In this document: piece after piece, positions 1-5,860 of the stretch | How positions within the stretch are numbered: position 1 is the stretch's first letter | Layout of the letters: every line of letters starts with the position of its first letter | Origin: Nitrospirota bacterium | Lineage (GTDB): Bacteria > Nitrospirota > Thermodesulfovibrionia > Thermodesulfovibrionales > JdFR-88 | Reading direction: 5' to 3' | Assembly (NCBI GenBank): GCA_021825785.1 | Contig: JAKAGP010000088.1 | Span: forward strand, 1 to 7,144 | Length of the DNA: 7,144 nucleotides | Position numbers and translations under genes: made by a program | The notes under the pieces: generated by a model | What the model saw: the letters and a program-made list of their open reading frames with translations, nothing else | Told to the model about the DNA's origin: nothing | The model's database searches: none

Positions 1-467
1 ATCATTTTTTTTGCCTTCTCCAGCATCTCCCTGTCGCCCTTGTACGAAACGGCGCCGAGGGCCTTCTCTATCGGGAACCATGCGGCGGCGTCCACCTCCC
101 AGTCGTGGTCCTCCGTGCTTCCGCTTATGTATCTCATCAGGAAGAAGTGGACCGTCTTTTTGCAGCGTATCTTCTCCGGGAGAAAATACCAGTAAGTTAT
201 CTCCCCAAGCCTTCCGGCCAGCTCGCCTCTGAGTCCGGTTTCTTCAGAAACCTCCCTGAGCGCGGTCTCCTCCAGGCTCTCTTTGCCATCGGCCTTGCCT
301 TTTGGCAGCGTCCATACCTTCCCCCCCTTCACGGAAACCAGGGCCACCTCTGGGGAAAAACCGCCGGGAGACGGCCTGTATATAACGCCGCCCGCGGAGG
401 TCTGTATCTTTACGGCATTTTTTTTGATCCCTGTACTTTTTTTTGTTTTTTTCGGGCTAAAAGACAT
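1..467 (-). CDS. NUDIX hydrolase (3' end cut by window edge)
   Basis: NUDIX enzymes hydrolyse nucleoside diphosphates linked to another moiety (oxidised NTPs, Ap4A and others) using divalent metal. I translated 155 codons from the ATG at 467 down to base 3; the frame is still open at the edge, so the C-terminus is missing. A complete NUDIX box lies at residues 57-79: G57, five residues, E63, seven residues, then R71-E72-V73, E75-E76 and G78-L79. It follows the usual strand, SAGGVIYRP (24-32), and WTLPKGK (52-58). The later pattern YWYF and KTVHFFLM (92-111) resembles MutT/Ap4A-hydrolase-like members, but the substrate cannot be assigned. The N-terminal 20 residues are Lys-rich and encoded by A-runs of 7-8. 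The start shares one base with the rseP stop (TGATG) with no canonical Shine-Dalgarno, so translation probably depends on rseP. Family assignment is secure; function within it is not. Confidence 0.93.
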   Translation of the reverse strand, partial: MSFSPKKTKKSTGIKKNAVKIQTSAGGVIYRPSPGGFSPEVALVSVKGGKVWTLPKGKADGKESLEETALREVSEETGLRGELAGRLGEITYWYFLPEKIRCKKTVHFFLMRYISGSTEDHDWEVDAAAWFPIEKALGAVSYKGDREMLEKAKKM

Positions 468-1561
468 CAACCGCCCCCGATGAGCCTCACTATGTCATTT
501 CTGACCGCAAAGGCCATAAGAATTACAAGAAGAAAAAGCCCAAACCTCTGAAGGTTCGTCTGGGTAGTTTCGCTAAGCGGCTTGCCCCTTGCGGCCTCAA
601 CCGCAAAAAAGAAGATATGCCCCCCGTCCAGTATTGGAACAGGCAGGAGGTTCAGGACGGCGAGATTTATACTGATAAAGGCCATGAACATCAGATAGGC
701 AAACAAACCAAGGGACGCAGCCTTGCCGGATTCCTGGACAATGGTGATGGGGCCGCCGATGGAACTGAGAGAAAAGACCCCCGTGATAAGGCTCTTTACG
801 GACTGGCAGATAAAGACCGTAAGCCTGTAAGTTGCGACCGAGGCCTTGTACGGCACGGCCAAAACGCTTTTTGCCGTTATGATATAAAAAGGAATGGCGT
901 CCCCGGCCCTCTGAATGCCTATCCTTCCGACCGTCACCATCTGCCCTTCCATCGTCTTTTCCTTAACGGCTTCCGGGACCAGCTTGAAATTCAGCGTCCC
1001 GCGTCCCCTTCTGACCGTAAGGGATATCTCATGCCCGGCCTGAGAGCTGACCACCGCCACAAGTTCCATCCAAGTGCTCACGGGCTTTCCGTTTATAGCT
1101 GTTATCAGGTCTCCGGGCATGATCCCGGCCTTTTCCGCGGGGGAACCCTTCATTACCGCACCCACATTCGGGGTAATATCGGAAAATTTGGGGATGTTTA
1201 TGGGAAGTTTGACGGCCAGCAGGACGCAAAAGATAAGAAAAGCCAGAAGGACGTTGAAGAAAGGTCCGGCAAAAACGATCGTTATTCGTTTCCAGACGGG
1301 CTGAAAATTGAAGGCGAAGCGCTTTTGGGCAGGGTCCAGCTCTTCACCCTGTTCCTCCCCAAGCATCTTCACGTATCCGCCAAGCGGCAGGGCCGACAGC
1401 AGGTACTCGGTGTCCCCTTTTTTGAATCCGGCGACCCTCGGCCCGAAGCCAAGGGAAAATTTAAGGACTTTTACGCCCAAGAGTTTGGCAAACAGGAAAT
1501 GGCCGAATTCATGAACGAATACAAGTATGCCCAGGAGTACAACGGCCCAGAGCAGGATCAA
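467..1561 (-). CDS. rseP: RseP/RasP-type site-2 intramembrane zinc metalloprotease
   Basis: Site-2 protease that cuts transmembrane segments of substrates such as anti-sigma factors or leftover signal peptides, in the cytoplasmic membrane. The protein is 364 residues. HEFGH at 17-21 gives the HExxH zinc motif (H17, E18, H21) inside the first membrane segment. The third zinc ligand is D312 in the LDGGH motif (311-315), preceded by NLLPVPI. Hydrophobic segments lie near 1-22, 93-117, 284-306 and 340-354. A single PDZ-like domain occupies roughly 125-200 (GSPAEKAGIMPGD at 139-151). E. coli RseP has about 450 residues and two PDZ domains; a single-PDZ form of this length is common in other phyla. 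The start is TTG, supported by AAGGAG seven bases upstream; no ATG or GTG lies before the active-site motif. It sits 3 nt after dxr, a conserved pairing. The cognate substrate is not visible here. Confidence 0.95.
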   Translation of the reverse strand: MILLWAVVLLGILVFVHEFGHFLFAKLLGVKVLKFSLGFGPRVAGFKKGDTEYLLSALPLGGYVKMLGEEQGEELDPAQKRFAFNFQPVWKRITIVFAGPFFNVLLAFLIFCVLLAVKLPINIPKFSDITPNVGAVMKGSPAEKAGIMPGDLITAINGKPVSTWMELVAVVSSQAGHEISLTVRRGRGTLNFKLVPEAVKEKTMEGQMVTVGRIGIQRAGDAIPFYIITAKSVLAVPYKASVATYRLTVFICQSVKSLITGVFSLSSIGGPITIVQESGKAASLGLFAYLMFMAFISINLAVLNLLPVPILDGGHIFFFAVEAARGKPLSETTQTNLQRFGLFLLVILMAFAVRNDIVRLIGGG

Positions 1562-1564
1562 AAA

Positions 1565-2773
1565 CTATCTCCTTCTTTCCCTCTTTATTTCTTCCACAAG
1601 GCTTGCTGCGGATTTCCTGGCAGCCGAGTCCGCGAGGAAGACTGCTCTTTCATCGGGGAGGCTCTGGCTCAAGTGGCTTTGCATGGTCTTTTTAATTATA
1701 ACAGGAATATCGTTAAACCCAATGTAGCCGGAGAGAAAGGCCTCCACGGCCACCTCGTTCGCGGCGTTTAAAACTGCCGGTGAGGTGCCGCCTTTCCTGA
1801 TGGCCTCATAGGCGTAAAGCAGACAAGGGAAAGTCCCGGTATCGGGGCTCATGAAAGAGAGTGCCCCCGAGCGTGTAAGATCGAGCCGGGGGATGACACC
1901 CTGGAGCCTTTCGGGGTAGGAAAGGGCATAGGCGATGGGCGCCTTCATGTCGGGCACGGAAAGCTGCGCTATAAGACAACCATCGGGGAATTCCACCATG
2001 GAGTGGACCAGGCTTTGCGGGTGGACAAGCACCTTTATGCGTTCCGGCGGGACCTGGAAAAGGTGGTGCGCCTCAATCACTTCCAGCCCCTTGTTCATAA
2101 GCGTCGCCGAATCCACAGATATCTTCATGCCCATTTTCCAGTTGGGATGGCTTACGGCCTCCTTTGCCGTAACGGACTCAAGCTCTTCACGGCTTCTGCC
2201 AAGAAAAGGGCCGCCCGAGGCGGTAAGGATTATTTCTCCATCAAAGGGTTTTTGTTTTTTTTGTTCTTGTTGCCCGCCGTTGCCGGACATGCAGGACCGG
2301 CCGTCGATGCACTGGAAAACGGCGCTGTGCTCGCTGTCCACCGGGAGTATTTTCACACCGTGCTTCCGGGCCTCCTCCATGACCACGCTGCCTGCCGTGA
2401 CAAGCGCCTCCTTGTTGGCCAGGCCTATGTCATGACCGGCCCGTATGGCTGCAAGCGTGGGAGCAAGGCCTGCAAAACCGACTATCGCTGAAATGACGAA
2501 AGACGCCCCCTCATATGCGGCTGCCTTGTTGATCCCTTCTTTTCCGCTTAAGACGGGTATGCCTGCCTTTCCATCAATGGCGCCGGCGGCGTCCGGGTCC
2601 GAAAGGGCAGCCAGTTCCGGCTTGAACTTCCTTATCTGCTCCAGCAGCAGCTCATGGTTTTTGCATGCCGCAAGCGCAACCACTTTGAAGCGCTCCGGGT
2701 ATTTTTCAACCACCTCAAGCGCGCTTTTTCCGATGGAGCCCGTCGAGCCCAGTATCGTTATTTTTTTTATCAT
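1565..2773 (-). CDS. dxr: 1-deoxy-D-xylulose 5-phosphate reductoisomerase
   Basis: Cytosolic enzyme that converts DXP to 2-C-methyl-D-erythritol 4-phosphate with NADPH, the committed step of the MEP isoprenoid pathway and the target of fosmidomycin. The 402-residue product starts MIKKITILGSTGSIG, with the NADPH-binding GSTGSIG at 9-15. Metal and substrate residues are all present: VDSEH at 145-149 (D146, E148), SGG at 186-188, SHPNW from about 208, and DSATLMNKGLEVIEA with N227, K228 and E231. The loop between VFQCIDG and IILTASGG (about 159-179) is Lys/Gln-rich and encoded by an A-rich tract, but is comparable in length to the E. coli loop. I chose the ATG at 2773 because it places the Rossmann strand at the N-terminus as in homologues. 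A TTG at 2806 would add 11 residues and cannot be excluded, since neither start has a strong Shine-Dalgarno. It is the first gene of the leftward unit and feeds undecaprenyl phosphate and quinone synthesis. Confidence 0.97.
   Translation of the reverse strand: MIKKITILGSTGSIGKSALEVVEKYPERFKVVALAACKNHELLLEQIRKFKPELAALSDPDAAGAIDGKAGIPVLSGKEGINKAAAYEGASFVISAIVGFAGLAPTLAAIRAGHDIGLANKEALVTAGSVVMEEARKHGVKILPVDSEHSAVFQCIDGRSCMSGNGGQQEQKKQKPFDGEIILTASGGPFLGRSREELESVTAKEAVSHPNWKMGMKISVDSATLMNKGLEVIEAHHLFQVPPERIKVLVHPQSLVHSMVEFPDGCLIAQLSVPDMKAPIAYALSYPERLQGVIPRLDLTRSGALSFMSPDTGTFPCLLYAYEAIRKGGTSPAVLNAANEVAVEAFLSGYIGFNDIPVIIKKTMQSHLSQSLPDERAVFLADSAARKSAASLVEEIKRERRR
1569..1574 (-). promoter_or_regulatory. 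Shine-Dalgarno for the rseP TTG start
   Basis: The minus strand reads AAGGAG, seven bases before the TTG at 1561-1559. It lies inside the last codons of dxr, whose TAG stop (1567-1565) falls in the spacer. This site decides the rseP start, because no other start codon precedes the HEFGH motif, and it implies that ribosomes finishing dxr are next to the rseP start. Confidence 0.75.
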
Positions 2774-2946
2774 GTGAAAAAAATCGTTATCTTTTTCATT
2801 GTTCAAAAATTAAAAAACCGCCCGCGAAAAGACCGCAGGAAATATAATATGAAACCCGGTTAATATATTATTACAAAAGGGAAAAATAAAAAAGTTTTTC
2901 AGGACCTGTCTCAAAATTGATCTTGGAGCGAAAGAGAGATGTTCAG
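2774..2946. promoter_or_regulatory. Divergent intergenic region between dxr and rsmB
   Basis: These 173 bp separate two divergent genes and must hold promoters for at least one direction. The core is very AT-rich (about 2839-2897). On the plus strand a perfect TATAAT lies at 2843-2848, but the position 17 bp upstream is GC-rich and has no -35 match. On the minus strand TTGTAA (2877-2872) and TATTAT (2850-2845) are possible -35 and -10 elements, but 21 bp apart, longer than the sigma-70 optimum. An imperfect dyad, AATATGAAACC against GGTTAATATATT, spans about 2846-2869 and could be an operator or chance in AT-rich DNA. I see no strong terminator hairpin, tRNA or riboswitch. The region's promoter role is inferred from layout; the exact boxes are uncertain. 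Confidence 0.45.
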
Positions 2947-4338
2947 ATGCCATATAACATCCGCATGCTTGCCCTGCAGGCGCTGGAAGAGATAAGGAAA
3001 GGCGCCCGCCCAAAGGAGGCACTCGATGCCGCAGCCGGTTCAATTCCCGGCTCCATCAGTAAACGAGACAGGGCGCTTTTCATGGAACTGGTTTACGGCG
3101 TCCTGAGACGGCAATACCTCCTTGATCATCTGCTTTCGGAATTTTTAAGCAAAACGCCCAGGGATACCGCGACACTCGATAACCTGAGGGTGGGCCTCTA
3201 CCAGATGATCTTTACGCGCATCCCGGAGAGGGCGGCGGTAAACGAGGCGGTGCAGCTTGAAAAAGAAAGAGGATTTCCCAGCGGAAAGCCCGCGCTAGTA
3301 AACGCCGTCTTGAGAAACGCCGCCAGGGGCAAAGACAGGATAAAAGAAAGGCTGGACAAACTGAAGGCCGCCGCCCAAAATCCCCGGCCGGATGCGGACC
3401 GGGCAAAGGCCGTCAGCACGTTAACATCCACTCCGCTCTGGCTGATAAAAAGATGGGTGCAGAGGTTCGGGGCGGATGAGGCGCTGGCCCTGGCCGAGGC
3501 CGGCAACCGCATCCCCCCGCTTGTGCTCAGGGTCAACACTCTCAGGAAAACCCGCGATGAGGTGCTGGGAATGCTGGCTTCAAAAGGCATAAATGCCGCA
3601 CCCACCCCGGTAAGCCCGGTTGGCGTAAAAATTGATACTTCACAGGGGCAACAACATGTTGCCTTCCGCGACCTGGAGTTCATCCAACCGTTTTGCATAG
3701 CCCAGGACGAGGCCGCGCAGCTTGCCGGATTTCTGCTTGCGCCCATTCCAGGAGAAAAAATTCTGGATGCCTGCGCGGCTCCGGGAGGGAAAACCACGCA
3801 TATAGCCGAGATCATGAAAGACCAGGGAGAGATCACGGCACTGGATACCGACCCGCAAAGGATAGCCATGATCGAGGAAAATGTGTCCAGGCTCGGAATA
3901 ACCTCCGTTACCGCCGCCCAGGAAGACATAACCGGTAAGAACGGCATGGTCCACGGGAGGCCGGAATATTTTGACAGGATATTGCTGGACGCGCCATGCT
4001 CATCGCTTGGGGTCATCAGGCGCAATCCGGACTCCAGATACAGGCACAGTGAAGAATGGCTGGCCGGGTCCGGCAAAAAAGAGCTGGGCATGCTTATGGC
4101 CGCCGCGCGCGCCCTTAAAAAGGGCGGCGTCCTGGTTTATTCCACCTGCTCCACTGAGCCCGACGAAGGTGAGATGGTAATAAACGAATTTTTTGCCCTC
4201 TCAAAAGGAGATGATCTTCACCTGGACAAGGACATTCCAGGCTTCCTTTTGCCCTTTTATGGGAACGGATTTTTAAGGACGTATCCGCACCGTCAGGACA
4301 TGGACGGATTTTTTATGGCAAAATTAAGGAAACGATGA
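2947..4338 (+). CDS. rsmB: 16S rRNA (cytosine-967-C5) methyltransferase RsmB/Sun
   Basis: Uses S-adenosylmethionine to methylate C5 of C967 (E. coli numbering) in 16S rRNA. From the ATG at 2947 the product is 463 residues, slightly longer than the usual 430-450. Residues about 1-133 form a NusB-like RNA-binding domain (RDRALFMELVYGVLRR, then AAVNEAVQLEK, typical of this family). The Rossmann methyltransferase domain follows: SAM-binding motif I DACAAPGGKTTH at 274-285, motif IV DAPCSSLGVIRRNPD at 348-362 with C351, and motif VI STCS with the presumed nucleophile C401. Both cysteines expected of an m5C enzyme are present. The N-terminal NusB domain separates it from RsmF and NSUN-like paralogues. 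An upstream in-frame TTG at 2917 would add ten residues; I prefer the ATG, which has a weak purine-rich AGAGAG upstream and matches family starts. It heads the rightward unit and overlaps the next gene by 4 nt (ATGA). Confidence 0.95.
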   Translation: MPYNIRMLALQALEEIRKGARPKEALDAAAGSIPGSISKRDRALFMELVYGVLRRQYLLDHLLSEFLSKTPRDTATLDNLRVGLYQMIFTRIPERAAVNEAVQLEKERGFPSGKPALVNAVLRNAARGKDRIKERLDKLKAAAQNPRPDADRAKAVSTLTSTPLWLIKRWVQRFGADEALALAEAGNRIPPLVLRVNTLRKTRDEVLGMLASKGINAAPTPVSPVGVKIDTSQGQQHVAFRDLEFIQPFCIAQDEAAQLAGFLLAPIPGEKILDACAAPGGKTTHIAEIMKDQGEITALDTDPQRIAMIEENVSRLGITSVTAAQEDITGKNGMVHGRPEYFDRILLDAPCSSLGVIRRNPDSRYRHSEEWLAGSGKKELGMLMAAARALKKGGVLVYSTCSTEPDEGEMVINEFFALSKGDDLHLDKDIPGFLLPFYGNGFLRTYPHRQDMDGFFMAKLRKR

Positions 4339-5078
4339 AGAAAAAGATCCTCCTGTTTTTTTTGTTTATCCTTTTGGGGATAGGCTCTGGTTTCTTGACT
4401 TATAAAGTCATCATTCTGAATAAAAAGGTCGCGGTGCCGGACCTGAAAGGACAGAAGCCGGAGGCGGCGTTGAGCGAGCTTACTGACATCGGGCTAAAGC
4501 TGAAGGTAAAAGGCAAGAACTTTGACCCTGTGATCCCGCCTGGCTTCATCCTCACCCAGGAACCCGCCGCGGGCGAAAGCGCCAGGCTCGACAGCTCTGT
4601 TAAAGTGGTCTTAAGCCTTGGCCCCTCGACAGCGCAAATGCCTTCCGTGCTGGGCAAAAACCTGGCTGACGCTGTTTCTTTTCTTGAGCGGGCAGGACTC
4701 AAGGTTTTAAAAACCATCTCTGTCTATTCCGGCAATTGGCCCAAGGGGTCCGTCATGGCGCAGGACCCGAATCCCGGTGAAAAGAGCGGGCCTGTGTCCC
4801 TTATTGTAAGCAACGGCCCCTCTGAGGTAAGCTATTACTGCCCTGATTTCACGGGCATGAGCGTTGCGCAGGCGCAAAACGTGACCACGGCGCTTGGTCT
4901 GGCGCCTGTCTTTAATTCCGGTATGGGCGGCAATTCCGGGATGGATGTGGCGGTCTCCTCCCAAAAGCCGGGGCCGGGCGCAAAGATAGTTGCCGGGCAG
5001 AAGGTATTTCTTTTTTTGGGGCCTGCTGATGCAAACAGCCCTCTTAATGGTAAAAAACCGGTCGAAGGGACAAATTAG
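4335..5078 (+). CDS. Membrane-anchored protein with three PASTA domains, no kinase
   Basis: The 247-residue protein has a short basic start (MKKK), one hydrophobic segment at about 5-28, then three tandem PASTA domains outside the membrane: about 32-97, 101-162 and 167-230. Each opens with a VPDL/MPSV/CPDF-type strand, has a G...A...L helix, a central (S/T)QxPxxG-like turn (TQEPAAGE, AQDPNPGE, SQKPGPGA) and ends in LGP or NGP. PASTA domains are known from Ser/Thr kinases of the PknB type and from penicillin-binding proteins, where they bind peptidoglycan or help localisation. Here no kinase, transpeptidase or other catalytic region is present, so a wall-sensing, scaffold or localisation role is only inferred. 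Domain 3 is longer, with a Gly/Ser/Met-rich stretch (194-204) and a lone cysteine (C169). The tail is short and polar. AAGGA (4326-4330) precedes the ATG, which overlaps the rsmB stop. Domain assignment is strong; function is unknown. Confidence 0.88.
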   Translation: MKKKILLFFLFILLGIGSGFLTYKVIILNKKVAVPDLKGQKPEAALSELTDIGLKLKVKGKNFDPVIPPGFILTQEPAAGESARLDSSVKVVLSLGPSTAQMPSVLGKNLADAVSFLERAGLKVLKTISVYSGNWPKGSVMAQDPNPGEKSGPVSLIVSNGPSEVSYYCPDFTGMSVAQAQNVTTALGLAPVFNSGMGGNSGMDVAVSSQKPGPGAKIVAGQKVFLFLGPADANSPLNGKKPVEGTN

Positions 5079-5080
5079 GA
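5077..5080 (+). promoter_or_regulatory. Shine-Dalgarno for rpe
   Basis: AGGA overlaps the TAG stop of the PASTA gene and lies seven bases before the rpe ATG at 5088. It supports this start, and so a translated N-terminal extension of about 20 residues, because no other ATG, GTG or TTG lies before the first conserved Rpe motif. Confidence 0.55.
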
Positions 5081-5087
5081 CAGCTTA

Positions 5088-5786
5088 ATGGAAGAGATCA
5101 GAAAAAGAAATAATAAAAAAATAGAAACGGGTAAAGGAAAAGCATATATTGCTCCGTCCCTTTTATCGGCGGATTTTCTCCGTCTTGGCGAAGAACTGAA
5201 GGCCACGGAGGAAGCGGGCGCAGACGTGCTGCATGTGGATATCATGGACGGCCATTTCGTGCCGAACATGACGATCGGTCCGGCCGTCGTCAAGGCAATA
5301 AGGAGCGCCACCGTTCTGCCCATGGATGTCCATCTCATGATAGAGAACGCGGACCGGTACCTGGATGATTTTATCGAGGCGGGCGCGGACTTCATAACGG
5401 TGCACATGGAAGCGTGCGTGCATCTGAACCGGACGGTAAATTACATAAAAAAGCACGGGGTCAGGGCGGGCGTGGCCCTCAACCCGGCCACCCCTGTTTC
5501 GGCGCTTCAAAGCATCATCTACGATCTGGACATGGTGCTCATCATGTCCGTTAACCCGGGCTTCGGCGGACAGGCATTCATACCCCACGCGCTTGAAAAG
5601 ATAACAGAGGTCAAAAGACTCGCGGAAGAAAAAAATCAGGGTGCGCTGATAGAAGTGGACGGCGGAGTGAAACCGGGCGAAATATTTGAAACCGTGGCCC
5701 TGGCCGGGGCCGACATCCTTGTTATGGGATCCGCTTTCTATGGCACGGACGATTACTCCGGCCTTATCCGCGCACTGAGAAAATAA
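5088..5786 (+). CDS. rpe: Ribulose-phosphate 3-epimerase
   Basis: Cytosolic TIM-barrel metalloenzyme that interconverts D-ribulose 5-phosphate and D-xylulose 5-phosphate in the pentose phosphate pathway (and Calvin cycle where present). All signature motifs are present in order: IAPSLLSADF (21-30), HVDIMDGHFVPN (49-60) with H49 and D51, DVHLMI (80-85) with H82, VNPGFGGQ phosphate-gripping loop (155-162), and EVDGG (189-193) with D191. These match the metal ligands and the two catalytic aspartates known in the family. At 232 residues it is slightly longer than the usual 215-225. The excess is a Lys/Arg/Asn-rich N-terminal extension (1-20) encoded by an A-rich tract. It follows the PASTA gene by 9 nt and is probably co-transcribed with rsmB. 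Identity is clear; only the role of the extension is open. Confidence 0.97.
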   Translation: MEEIRKRNNKKIETGKGKAYIAPSLLSADFLRLGEELKATEEAGADVLHVDIMDGHFVPNMTIGPAVVKAIRSATVLPMDVHLMIENADRYLDDFIEAGADFITVHMEACVHLNRTVNYIKKHGVRAGVALNPATPVSALQSIIYDLDMVLIMSVNPGFGGQAFIPHALEKITEVKRLAEEKNQGALIEVDGGVKPGEIFETVALAGADILVMGSAFYGTDDYSGLIRALRK

Positions 5787-5860
5787 AAATAAAAACAAGA
5801 AAATGAAAATGGAAAAAACAAAAAATAAAAGCGATAACAAACATAAAAATGAAAAGACCC
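5787..5860 (+). other. A-rich tract spanning the rpe/TPR junction
   Basis: The 16-bp gap and the first 19 codons of the TPR gene are almost pure A with scattered T and G (many AAAAT and AAAAA units). This contrasts sharply with the mixed, GC-richer flanks. The coding part gives a Lys/Asn-rich, probably disordered N-terminus. Such sequence keeps mRNA unfolded around a start that lacks a clear Shine-Dalgarno, which may help initiation (inference). Confidence 0.6.

Noticed and set aside
617..1771. Long open frame on the plus strand opposite rseP (384 codons)
   Set aside because: It is antisense to a clear RseP with intact catalytic motifs. The translation shows no recognisable domain and no hydrophobic or repeat pattern, so it is a by-product of codon bias on the other strand.
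2245..2310. Lys/Gln-rich segment in Dxr considered as an unusual insertion
   Set aside because: The loop before LTASGG varies widely in the family and the E. coli enzyme has one of similar length. Only its A-rich coding is notable.
2773..2806. TTG start adding 11 residues to Dxr
   Set aside because: The added residues are not part of the conserved N-terminal Rossmann strand and no Shine-Dalgarno precedes the TTG. The ATG at 2773 is more consistent with homologues, though not proven.
2917..2946. TTG start adding ten residues to RsmB
   Set aside because: The ATG at 2947 begins right before the NusB-like domain as in homologues. The extra residues (MILERKRDVQ) look like leader sequence containing the ribosome-binding region.
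3198..4091. Minus-strand open frame of 297 codons opposite rsmB
   Set aside because: Ser-rich, low-complexity translation typical of antisense shadows. It is fully covered by rsmB with all methyltransferase motifs.
5163..5840. Minus-strand open frame of 225 codons opposite rpe
   Set aside because: Its start falls in the A-rich junction, giving an artificial Phe/Leu/Ile-rich N-terminus that mimics a membrane segment. The rest is antisense to conserved Rpe motifs.
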